Made by a program: the position numbers and the translations under genes
Part shown: positions 1 through 7,820 of the stretch, one piece after another
Position numbering within the stretch: the stretch's first letter is position 1
How the letters are laid out: each line of letters opens with the position of its first letter
The notes under the pieces: generated by a model
Databases searched by the model: none
Seen by the model: only the letters and a program-made list of their open reading frames with translations
Told to the model about the DNA's origin: nothing
Assembly (NCBI GenBank): GCA_964292295.1
Contig: CAXYVC010000046.1
Location: 1-18,300 of the forward strand
Length of the DNA stretch: 18,300 bases
From: CAXYVC01 sp964292295
GTDB taxonomy: Bacteria > Acidobacteriota > Holophagae > Holophagales > Holophagaceae
Reading direction: 5' to 3'

Positions 1-2
1 GG

Positions 3-119
3 GTGCGGGGCCTGCTGCGGGGGAGGGCGGCCCGCCAACAGGAATCCCGCCCCTGCCCCGCGGAGGCGGCGGCGCGGGATCCCCGGTTGAAGCGGCGCCT
101 GGCGCGCCTGGCACTTTAG
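3..119 (+). CDS. possible 3' end of a plus-strand gene cut by the window edge
   Basis: One plus frame is open from the first bases to a TAG at 117-119. It encodes about 38 residues rich in Arg, Leu, Ala and Glu, ending in a basic helical-looking tail (KRRLARLAL). The composition is protein-like, and the TAG overlaps the TAA of the convergent 105-aa gene by two bases, the same tail-to-tail packing seen at 15512-15515. However, other frames are also open across such GC-rich DNA; one ends with TGA at 88-90. No function can be assigned. This could be non-coding. Confidence 0.3.
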   Translation: MRGLLRGRAARQQESRPCPAEAAARDPRLKRRLARLAL

Positions 120-433
120 GGGCGTTCGCTGGCCCCGCAGAAAAAATCCTTGATGAGGGTGATGGGCAGGCCGGGTTCCGCCCCTTCGGCCTTGAAGGCG
201 CCCTGCAGGGCGCTGCGGTCGCCCTTCCAGGCGGCCTCCACCGCCTTGGCCTTGGCCGGTTCGCCCTTCAGCGTGTAGTACTCCACCAGCATGTCCTTGC
301 CCTTCTCGCCCCAGAAGACGCCCACGGCCTTCTCGAGCTCCTCGGGCGTGTTGAACACCAGGCGGCACTCCGTCCCGTCCGGCCGGCGCATCAGCACCTT
401 CACCGACACCACGTCACAACGCTTGCGTTCCAT
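116..433 (-). CDS. hypothetical protein, 105 aa
   Basis: This is a small protein I do not recognise. It has no signal peptide or membrane segment, so it is probably cytosolic. The N-terminal part (residues 1-35) alternates hydrophobic and polar residues like a beta-strand pair (VVSVKVLMRR, ECRLVF). It is followed by Glu/Lys/Ala-rich helices (residues 35-90) and a short hydrophobic end (LPITLIKDFFCG). It has three cysteines with no metal-site spacing. The open frame extends upstream to 559, but that part runs through an intergenic repeat. The ATG at 433 is chosen because a strong GGGAGGGGG Shine-Dalgarno precedes it by a few bases. It lies 171 bases downstream of the moxR-like gene on the same strand, so a shared transcript is possible but not close-coupled. 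Function unknown. Confidence 0.65.
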   Translation of the reverse strand: MERKRCDVVSVKVLMRRPDGTECRLVFNTPEELEKAVGVFWGEKGKDMLVEYYTLKGEPAKAKAVEAAWKGDRSALQGAFKAEGAEPGLPITLIKDFFCGASERP

Positions 434-495
434 GGAAGCCCCCTCCCCGAATTGGGAAAGCCCACGTATCGGCAGTGGGAGCACAGGCCATGAAC

Positions 496-570
496 GATCC
501 GTGTCCATCAGTGTCCATCCGTGGACTGGCGTCTGTCCACGGAGGAAGACGGATGGCACGGATGCGAAGC
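496..570. repeat. intergenic 10-bp-periodic repeat with hairpin
   Basis: Between the 105-aa gene and the moxR-like gene, the decamer core GTGTCCATC repeats in register (501-509, 511-519), preceded by ATCC and followed by CGTGGAC. A perfect 9-bp inverted repeat follows: TCCGTGGAC (518-526) and GTCCACGGA (535-543) with an 8-base loop. CCATCCGT (515-522) can alternatively pair with ACGGATGG (549-556), so two competing hairpins exist. There is no T-tract, so this is not a classical intrinsic terminator, although it lies just downstream of the moxR stop. It resembles short dispersed intergenic repeats of bacterial genomes; copy number cannot be judged from one window. Confidence 0.6.
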
Positions 571-604
571 GGGAAGGGGCACCGCCTGCGGGAATCCCTG
601 GACC

Positions 605-1561
<957 letters not shown>

Positions 1562-1580
1562 GGATTCCCTTCTGTGGCGT

Positions 1581-1584
1581 GAGG
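1581..1584 (+). promoter_or_regulatory. ribosome binding site deciding the kinase start
   Basis: GAGG lies 6 bases before the ATG at 1591. An in-frame GTG at 1579 is possible but has only a pyrimidine-rich stretch before it. The ATG is therefore preferred. Confidence 0.5.
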
Positions 1585-1590
1585 TCCATC

Positions 1591-3648
1591 ATGACGGATT
1601 CTTGCCCGCCCGGAAGGCGCGGCCGAAAGAGAAAGAGCCATCCCTCTGGAGGCCGCGTGCATCTGGCTCCATCCCTCGTCGCGCTGGGCGCGGGCGCCGT
1701 GGCCTTCGGCCTGTGGGGGCTGCTCCGGTGCCGCCGGGCCCGCCGCCTGGCCCAGGTGCTGCCGGCCCTGCTGGAGGGGGTGGCCCTCCACGAGCTGCTG
1801 CTGGACGCGGCGGGGCGGGTGGTGGACTTCCGCCTGCTCGAGGCGAACCCCGCCTGGCTGGGCCACCTGGGGCTGGCGGGGCCGGTGCGGGGCCGCACGG
1901 GCGCCGAACTCTTCGGGGAGGCCCGCCTGCCCTTCCTGGAGCGCCTCGGCGCGGTGGTGTGCACGGGGGAACCCTGCAGCTTCGCCTTCACCAGCCTGCG
2001 GAGCGGGCGCGGCCTCCAGGTGACGGCGGTGCGCGTCGGGCCGGGCCGCTTCGCCACGGTGGTGGAGGACGCCACGGAACGGCGGCGGGTCCAGGAGGCG
2101 CTGGAGTCGAGCCGGGCGGAGCTGGCCCAGGCGCTGGACCTGGCCAGCATGGCCACCTGGCGCTACGACGCGGCCACGGCGCGCTTCCGTTTCGACGACC
2201 GCTTCTACCGCCTGTGCGGTTCCAGCCTGGCGCTGGAGGGCAGCCCCTTCATGGACGTCGCGAGCTACAGCCAGGCCTTTCTGCCCCGGGAGGAGCGGGA
2301 CCTGGTGGCCCAGGAGGTGACGGCGGCCCTCGCCTCCACGGACCCCGCCTACAGCCGCCAGGTCGAGCACCACCTCCTGCGCCGGGATGGCGAGCGGCGC
2401 CACGTGGTGGTGCGCTTCACCCTGGTGCGGGACGGGGAGGGACGTCCCGCGGCCATCCTGGGGGCCAACCAGGACATCACCGAGCGCAAGCGGGCGGAGG
2501 AGCGGCTCCTCCAGGCCCACAAGGCCGAGGGGCTCACCCTCATGGCGGCGGGCATCGCCCACGATTTCAACAACCAGTTCCAGACGCTGATGAGCAGCCT
2601 GGAAGTGGCGCGCCAGGACCTGCCGTCCGAGGGGCGGCCCGGGCGGGCCCTGGCCCGGCCGCGGGAGGCGCTGGACGGGGCGGCGGCGCTGGCCCACCGC
2701 ATGCTCGACTTCACGGGGAAGGGCTTCCGCCGGGCCGAGACCCTGGACCTGGTGCGGGCCCTGGAGGGCCTGGCCGCCGAGCTGCGCCGGGCGCTGGAGG
2801 CCTTCCCGGGCGCCCGCCTGCGCCTGGAGCTTCCCGAAGGCGCGGCCACCGTGCAGGTGGATCCGGACAAGCTGCGCCAGGTGGTGCTCGCGCTGCTGGA
2901 GAATGCGGGGGAATCCCTGGAGGGCCGCGGGGGCGAGGTGCGCCTGCGGGTACACCCCGCCCCCATGGAGGCCTCGGCTTTCCCTGGCTTCCTGTGGCTG
3001 GGGGGCGCGCCGTCCTCGCCCTGCTGGATGCTCGAAGTGGCGGATGCCGGCTGCGGCATGGACCCCGAGACGCTCGGCCGCATCGGGGATCCCTTCTTCA
3101 GCACGAAGGCCGCCGGGCGCGGCCTGGGGCTGCCGGCGGCCCTGGGCATCCTGAAGGCGCACCAGGCGGGACTCGGGGTGTGGAGCGCCCCGGGGCAGGG
3201 CACGCAGCTCCTGGTGGCCCTGCCCTGCGGGGCGGCGGAGCCCCAGGGCCCCGCGCCGGCGTTGTCCCCAGCCTCCGGGGGGCGCCTGGTGCTGCTCGCG
3301 GACGACGAGGAGGACCTGCGCGAGGTGGTGGCCGAGGTACTGCGGGAGCTCCTGGGCTACGAGGTGCTCGAGGCCCGGGACGGGGTGGAGGCCCTGGAGT
3401 GCTTCCACGCCAAGGGGGATGAGATCGCGCTGGTGCTGCTGGACGCCCAGATGCCCCGCATGGGCGGCGTGGAGGCCTTCCAGGCCATGAAGGCCCTGCG
3501 CCCGGGCGTGAAGGCCCTGCTCTGCAGCGGCTACAGCGCCGACTTCGGCCAGAGCACCGTGCAGACCCACGGCTTCCTGGGCTTCCTGAAGAAGCCCTTC
3601 AGCATCGAGGAGCTGAAGCGCGCCCTGGTCCAGGCCCTGGAGGGGTGA
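1591..3648 (+). CDS. membrane-anchored hybrid sensor histidine kinase with receiver domain
   Basis: This is a 685-aa two-component hybrid kinase. A basic N-terminus precedes one membrane span (about 24-46). Next come two PAS-type sensor regions (about 55-165, and 175-300 ending in the PAC-like GANQDITERKRAEE). The dimerisation/phosphoacceptor box is MAAGIAHDFNN with His324, of the NtrB-like subclass. The ATPase domain follows: N box Asn438, G1 box VADAGCGM (483-490), F box DPFFSTK (500-506), and G2 box GRGLGLPAALGIL (from about 509). The C-terminal receiver has an acidic pair at 571-572, phosphoacceptor Asp618 in LLDAQMPRMGG and the conserved Lys668 before Pro. All catalytic residues are present, so it should autophosphorylate and relay to its own receiver. 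There is no DNA-binding output and no neighbouring regulator, so stimulus and target are unknown. It diverges from the moxR-like gene with only 29 bases between starts, so its promoter must overlap coding sequence. Confidence 0.93.
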   Translation: MTDSCPPGRRGRKRKSHPSGGRVHLAPSLVALGAGAVAFGLWGLLRCRRARRLAQVLPALLEGVALHELLLDAAGRVVDFRLLEANPAWLGHLGLAGPVRGRTGAELFGEARLPFLERLGAVVCTGEPCSFAFTSLRSGRGLQVTAVRVGPGRFATVVEDATERRRVQEALESSRAELAQALDLASMATWRYDAATARFRFDDRFYRLCGSSLALEGSPFMDVASYSQAFLPREERDLVAQEVTAALASTDPAYSRQVEHHLLRRDGERRHVVVRFTLVRDGEGRPAAILGANQDITERKRAEERLLQAHKAEGLTLMAAGIAHDFNNQFQTLMSSLEVARQDLPSEGRPGRALARPREALDGAAALAHRMLDFTGKGFRRAETLDLVRALEGLAAELRRALEAFPGARLRLELPEGAATVQVDPDKLRQVVLALLENAGESLEGRGGEVRLRVHPAPMEASAFPGFLWLGGAPSSPCWMLEVADAGCGMDPETLGRIGDPFFSTKAAGRGLGLPAALGILKAHQAGLGVWSAPGQGTQLLVALPCGAAEPQGPAPALSPASGGRLVLLADDEEDLREVVAEVLRELLGYEVLEARDGVEALECFHAKGDEIALVLLDAQMPRMGGVEAFQAMKALRPGVKALLCSGYSADFGQSTVQTHGFLGFLKKPFSIEELKRALVQALEG

Positions 3649-3744
3649 ACCCCATCCTGCCGTGGGACGTCCGGGACGGAGGCCGCACCGCTTGGAGGGC
3701 CAGGCTTTCGCGTGGCTGGGGTTCTGGCTGCAGGCCGGTGGGCT

Positions 3745-5058
3745 TCAGGCCAGGAGATCCTCCAGGGCCTGTCCGGGCCACGTGAAACCCTCGGCGCGGT
3801 CGGGGCCCGTGCTCAGGTAGGCGATGGGGGCCTCGGCGGCCTCGGAAAGCGCCGCGAGGTAGGAGCGGGCCTCGGCGGGGAGGTCTTCGAGGCGCGTGGC
3901 GCCGCGGGTGGGGCGGCTCCAGCCGGGGAAGCGGGTGATGACGGGGCGGAGCTCCGCCCAGTCATCGGCAGAGCAGGGCAGGCCGCGCACGGGGCGGCCT
4001 TCGCCGTCGCGGTATTCCGTCACGAGGCCCACCTCGTCGAAGCCGTCCAGCACGTCCAGCTTCATGACGGCCAGGCCGTCCACGCCGTTCACCCGCACCG
4101 CGTGGCGCATGGCGACGGCATCGAACCAGCCGCAGCGGCGCGGGCGGCCCGTGGTGGTGCCGAACTCGCGGCCCACCTCGCGCAGGCGGTCCCCCACGGC
4201 GTCGTGCAGCTCGGAGGGGAAGGGGCCCTCGCCGACGCGGGTGCAGTAGGCCTTGGCCACGCCGATCACCCGCTGCAGAACCTTGGGGGGCAGGCCCGTT
4301 CCCGTAAAGAGACCGCCGATGCTGCAGTTGGAGCTGGTGACGAAGGGATACGTGCCGTGGTCGATGTCCAGCAGGGTGGCCTGGGCGCCCTCGAAGAGGA
4401 TGTTCTCCCCGCGCCTCCACGCCTCGTAGAGGTGCACCTGGGCGTCGCCGATGCAGGGCAGCAGGGGCTCGGCGAGGCGGAGCAGCTCCTCGGCCGTCTC
4501 CTGGGGACTGGGCATCTCGGCGGGGCCGCCCAGCAGCTGGACGACCTCCTCGTAGCCGGCGCGGATGCGCTCTGCGAGGCGCTGGGGCGCCTTCAGGTCG
4601 CCCAGGCGCACGCCCTTGCGCGAGGCCTTCATCTCGTAGGCGGGGCCGATCCCGCGGCCCGTGGTGCCGATCCTGACCGTGCCCTTGGCGGACTCGCGTC
4701 CACGATCCAGGGCGATGTGGTGGGGCAGGATGAGGTGGGCCTTGTCCGACAGGAGCAGGCGCCCCCGCACGTCGATGCCGCGCTCCTGCAGGCTCTGGAG
4801 CTCCTGGCGGAAGACTTCGAGGTTCAGCACCACGCCGGAACCCACCACGAGGAAGCATTCCGGATGCAGGGCGCCGCTGGGCACCTGATGGAGGGCGAAG
4901 CTCTCGCCGTTGACCACCACGGTGTGGCCGGCGTTGTTGCCGCCCTGGAAGCGCACCACGTGGCGGAAGCGCCGGGCCAGCAGGTCCACGAGCTTGCCCT
5001 TGCCTTCGTCCCCCCACTGGAGCCCGAGGATCGCGAGGTTCGGTGAAGGATCGGCCAT
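3745..5058 (-). CDS. purA: adenylosuccinate synthetase
   Basis: PurA joins IMP and aspartate using GTP to make adenylosuccinate, the first committed step to AMP. The 437-aa length is standard. The motifs are intact: QWGDEGKGK with catalytic Asp17, NNAGHT with catalytic His45 (the 28-residue spacing matches the E. coli enzyme's 13 and 41), GTTGRGIGPAYE, the LFEGAQATLLDIDHGTYPFV block, TRVGEGPFP, and the GTTTGRPRRCGWFD aspartate/IMP loop. The open frame extends to 5130, but ATG 5058 is chosen: GGGAG (5065-5069) stands 6 bases upstream, and family members start just before this hydrophobic strand. The gene is monocistronic here, convergent with the kinase and divergent from clpC. Confidence 0.97.
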   Translation of the reverse strand: MADPSPNLAILGLQWGDEGKGKLVDLLARRFRHVVRFQGGNNAGHTVVVNGESFALHQVPSGALHPECFLVVGSGVVLNLEVFRQELQSLQERGIDVRGRLLLSDKAHLILPHHIALDRGRESAKGTVRIGTTGRGIGPAYEMKASRKGVRLGDLKAPQRLAERIRAGYEEVVQLLGGPAEMPSPQETAEELLRLAEPLLPCIGDAQVHLYEAWRRGENILFEGAQATLLDIDHGTYPFVTSSNCSIGGLFTGTGLPPKVLQRVIGVAKAYCTRVGEGPFPSELHDAVGDRLREVGREFGTTTGRPRRCGWFDAVAMRHAVRVNGVDGLAVMKLDVLDGFDEVGLVTEYRDGEGRPVRGLPCSADDWAELRPVITRFPGWSRPTRGATRLEDLPAEARSYLAALSEAAEAPIAYLSTGPDRAEGFTWPGQALEDLLA

Positions 5059-5077
5059 GGGAAACTCCCGAACCTTC

Positions 5078-5083
5078 AGGATA
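5078..5083 (-). promoter_or_regulatory. possible -10 element for purA
   Basis: TATCCT on the minus strand lies 19 bases before the purA ATG, giving a predicted leader of about a dozen bases that just contains the GGGAG ribosome site. No convincing -35 box is visible at the usual distance. Weak support. Confidence 0.25.
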
Positions 5084-5220
5084 GCCCTGCCCGCGCTTTC
5101 TTCCCAGCACGGATTGTCCCGGAACGGCATCGGAGATACGGGAGCGCCCGATGGCGCTACCCTTTGGCATCATTCCCATCATCCGGCTCCGGGCCCGTCG
5201 CGGGCGCGCGCCGGTGCTCC

Positions 5221-5226
5221 AGGAGG
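5221..5226 (+). promoter_or_regulatory. ribosome binding site deciding the clpC GTG start
   Basis: A perfect AGGAGG sits 6 bases before GTG at 5233. It fixes the start 23 codons inside the longer open frame that begins at 5164. Confidence 0.85.
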
Positions 5227-5232
5227 CGGGCC

Positions 5233-7668
5233 GTGTTCGAGAAGTTCACCGAGAAAGCCCGGCGCGTGATGTTCTTCGCACGCTACGAGGCCAGCCAGTT
5301 CGGCGCCGAGAGCATCCAGAGCGGCCATCTGCTCCTGGGCCTCCTGCGCGAATCGGAGAAGACCTCCACCCAGCTTCTCGAGCGCATGGGGGTGAACCTC
5401 GATCTCCTCCGGGAGCGCCTGATCGCCGCGCTGACCCCGCGGGACCGCAAGATCACGCCGAGTTCGACCTCCATCGACATCCCCATGGAGGAGGAGGTCA
5501 AGCGCATCCTCCAGCACGCCACGTCCGAGAGCACCAAGCTCAACCACAAGCATGTGGGGGCCGAGCACCTGCTCCTCGGCATGCTCAAGGAGGAGCAGGG
5601 CCTCGCGGGCCGCCTGCTGCGCGAGGGCGGGGCGGACCTGCTCGCCGCGAAGGAGATCCTCCTGGAGGCCACAAAGGAGGAGAAGATCGCGAAGAAGAAG
5701 AAGGAGCATCCGCTCCTCTCCGAGTTCGCGCGCAACCTGTCGGAGATGGCCGAGCGGGGCATCTTCGACAACCTCATCGGGCGGGACCTGGAGATCGAGC
5801 GCATCGTGCAGATCCTCAGCCGCCGCCGCAAGAACAACCCGATCCTGCTGGGCGAGGCCGGGGTGGGGAAGACCGCCATCGTGGAGGGGCTCACCCAGCG
5901 CATCTTCGAAGGCAAGGTGCCTCCGAGCCTCCAGGACAAGCGCATCTACGCCCTGGACCTCAGTCTCGTGGTGGCGGGCACCAAGTACCGGGGCCAGTTC
6001 GAGGAACGCCTGAAGGCCATCCTGGCCGAGGCTTCGAAGGATCCTTCCGTCATCCTCTTCATCGACGAGGTCCACTCCATCATCGGCACCGGCGCTGCGG
6101 AAGGCAGCCTGGACGCGGCCAACATCCTGAAGCCCGCCCTCTCCCGGGGCGAGATCCAGTGCATCGGCGCCACCACGCACAAGGAATTCGCGAAGTACAT
6201 CGACAAGGACCGCAGCTTGGTGCGGCGCTTCCAGCCGGTGAACGTGAACCCGCCGGACGAGGCCGAGACCCTGCGCATCCTGGAGGGCATCCGCCAGCGC
6301 TACGAGCTCTTCCATCGCGTGCGCTATGCGCCGGATGCGCTGCAGGCCGCGGTGTATCTCTCGAACCGCTACATCACGGACCGCTTCCTCCCGGACAAGG
6401 CCATCGATCTGCTGGACGAGGCGGGCGCGCGGGTGAAGCTCCGCGTGGGGCCCGGGGGGGGGCAGAGCCGCCTGCTGGAGGAGGAGCTCCATCGCGTCAT
6501 CAACGAGATGAACGAGGCGGTGCTGAACCGCGACTTCGAGCGTGCGGTGCTGCTGCGCCAGCGCGAGGTGCAGCTCCGTGAGCAGGTTCAGCGGGGCAGC
6601 GAGGCGCCCGGGGAGGAGGACCGCTCGGATTTCGCGCCGGTGGAGGAACACGACATCGAGGAGGTGGTGGCCTCCTGGACGGGCGTTCCCGTGACGGCGC
6701 TGAAGAACGAGGAGAAGGCCAACCTGGCCCACATGGAGGCGCGCATCAACGCGCGCGTGATCGGCCAGGAGCCGGCCGTGAGCGCGGTGGCGCGGGCCGT
6801 GCGCCGGGCGCGGACGGGCCTCAAGAATCCCAACCGGCCCATGGGCAGCTTCCTCTTCCTGGGACCCACGGGCGTGGGCAAGACGGAGCTGGCCAAGACG
6901 CTGGCCGCCTTCCTTTTCGGGGATCCGAAGAAGATGATCCGCTTCGACATGAGCGAGTTCATGGAGAAGCACGAGGTCTCCAAGCTGCTCGGGGCCCCTC
7001 CGGGGTACGTGGGCTACGAGGAGGGCGGCGTGCTCACGGACCGCGTGCGGCGGAACCCCTACTGCGTACTCCTCTTCGACGAGGTGGAGAAGGCGCATCC
7101 CGACCTGATCAACATCCTGCTGCAGGTCTTCGACGACGGGCAGGCCACGGACGCCTTCGGCAACGTGGTGGACTTCAAGAACACCATCGTCATCATGACC
7201 TCCAACGTGGGCAGCCGGGAGCTGCTGGCGGACCGGAGCCTCGGCTTCGTGGAGCAGGAGGCCCGGCCGGACGCGCGTGGCGGCGACGCACTGAAGGTGC
7301 TGAAGCGCACCTTCCCCCCGGAGTTCCTGAACCGCATCGACGAGATCGTGGTCTTCAACCGCCTGGGGGATGCAGAGCTGAAGGCCATCGTCCACCTGCT
7401 CATCGAGGACCTGAACGCGGGTCTCGCCAAGCACAACCTGCGCGTGTCGCTCAGCGACGCCGCCGCGGCCTTCATCGTGAAGACCACCGCGCGGGACCGC
7501 TCCTACGGGGCCCGGCCCCTGCGCCGCGCCATCCAGAAGCACGTGGAGGATCCCCTCGCCGAGCTGATGGTCGCTCGGGATGCGGTGCCCTCGGGTTCCG
7601 TGTTCTTCGAGGCGGACGAGGAAGGCCTCCGCCCCTTGCTCACCGAGCTTCCCGTGGCCTGCCCCTGA
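5233..7668 (+). CDS. clpC: ATP-dependent Clp protease ATP-binding subunit ClpC
   Basis: ClpC is a double-ring AAA+ unfoldase that feeds proteins to ClpP in the cytosol. The GTG start gives 811 aa, the usual ClpC length, beginning FEKFTEKARRVMFFARYEAS, typical of the family. Domains: a duplicated Clp-N repeat (about 1-145); AAA-1 with Walker A GEAGVGKT (207-214) and Walker B FIDE (276-279); a short middle domain carrying a UVR-like coiled coil (about 417-455), which distinguishes ClpC from ClpA and ClpB; and AAA-2 with Walker A GPTGVGKT (544-551) and Walker B LFDE (614-617). The ClpP-docking tripeptide is LGF (670-672). No ctsR, mcsA or mcsB lies beside it, unlike the Firmicutes operon, and no clpP or clpS is in the window. 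A heat-shock operator such as CIRCE was not found in the 174-base upstream gap. Confidence 0.96.
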   Translation: MFEKFTEKARRVMFFARYEASQFGAESIQSGHLLLGLLRESEKTSTQLLERMGVNLDLLRERLIAALTPRDRKITPSSTSIDIPMEEEVKRILQHATSESTKLNHKHVGAEHLLLGMLKEEQGLAGRLLREGGADLLAAKEILLEATKEEKIAKKKKEHPLLSEFARNLSEMAERGIFDNLIGRDLEIERIVQILSRRRKNNPILLGEAGVGKTAIVEGLTQRIFEGKVPPSLQDKRIYALDLSLVVAGTKYRGQFEERLKAILAEASKDPSVILFIDEVHSIIGTGAAEGSLDAANILKPALSRGEIQCIGATTHKEFAKYIDKDRSLVRRFQPVNVNPPDEAETLRILEGIRQRYELFHRVRYAPDALQAAVYLSNRYITDRFLPDKAIDLLDEAGARVKLRVGPGGGQSRLLEEELHRVINEMNEAVLNRDFERAVLLRQREVQLREQVQRGSEAPGEEDRSDFAPVEEHDIEEVVASWTGVPVTALKNEEKANLAHMEARINARVIGQEPAVSAVARAVRRARTGLKNPNRPMGSFLFLGPTGVGKTELAKTLAAFLFGDPKKMIRFDMSEFMEKHEVSKLLGAPPGYVGYEEGGVLTDRVRRNPYCVLLFDEVEKAHPDLINILLQVFDDGQATDAFGNVVDFKNTIVIMTSNVGSRELLADRSLGFVEQEARPDARGGDALKVLKRTFPPEFLNRIDEIVVFNRLGDAELKAIVHLLIEDLNAGLAKHNLRVSLSDAAAAFIVKTTARDRSYGARPLRRAIQKHVEDPLAELMVARDAVPSGSVFFEADEEGLRPLLTELPVACP

Positions 7669-7712
7669 CATGGGCTTCGGCCTGGGGCTTCGCGGAAAAA
7701 GCCGAGAACCCT

Positions 7713-7740
7713 TTGTCGATTGGCCTCACCTTAGTACCTT
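7713..7740 (+). promoter_or_regulatory. possible promoter upstream of bamA
   Basis: TTGTCG (7713-7718) and TACCTT (7735-7740) are separated by 16 bases in the 152-base clpC-bamA gap. The match to the sigma-70 consensus is partial, and overlapping -10 registers (TTAGTA, TAGTAC) exist. The 10-bp palindrome CCTTCGAAGG (7737-7746) covers the presumed start point. Together these suggest bamA is transcribed separately from clpC. Confidence 0.3.
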
Positions 7741-7820
7741 CGAAGGCGGGACCTTCGGCGGGGACTGCCTTCCGAACCCGTCCGGTCTCCTTCCTGCCTG
7801 AATCTCCCAACGGACTCCGA

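Noticed and set aside
518..543. Intrinsic terminator after the moxR-like gene
   Set aside because: The hairpin is perfect, but there is no T-tract on either strand. It is annotated as part of a repeat instead.
434..559. N-terminal extension of the 105-aa protein up to 559
   Set aside because: It would translate the repeat/hairpin block, and the ATG at 433 has a strong ribosome site.
3649..3744. Bidirectional terminator between the kinase and purA
   Set aside because: Only 4-bp stems could be formed in the 96-base gap, with no T-runs. I see nothing specific there.
5059..5232. CIRCE or other heat-shock operator before clpC
   Set aside because: No TTAGCACTC-type inverted repeat or CtsR-like direct repeat was found. 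TACCCT at 5158-5163 is too weak to call a promoter.
5179..7671. Long minus-strand open frame (830 codons) opposite clpC
   Set aside because: Shadow of clpC in a codon register where GC-rich third positions avoid stops. No recognisable domain.
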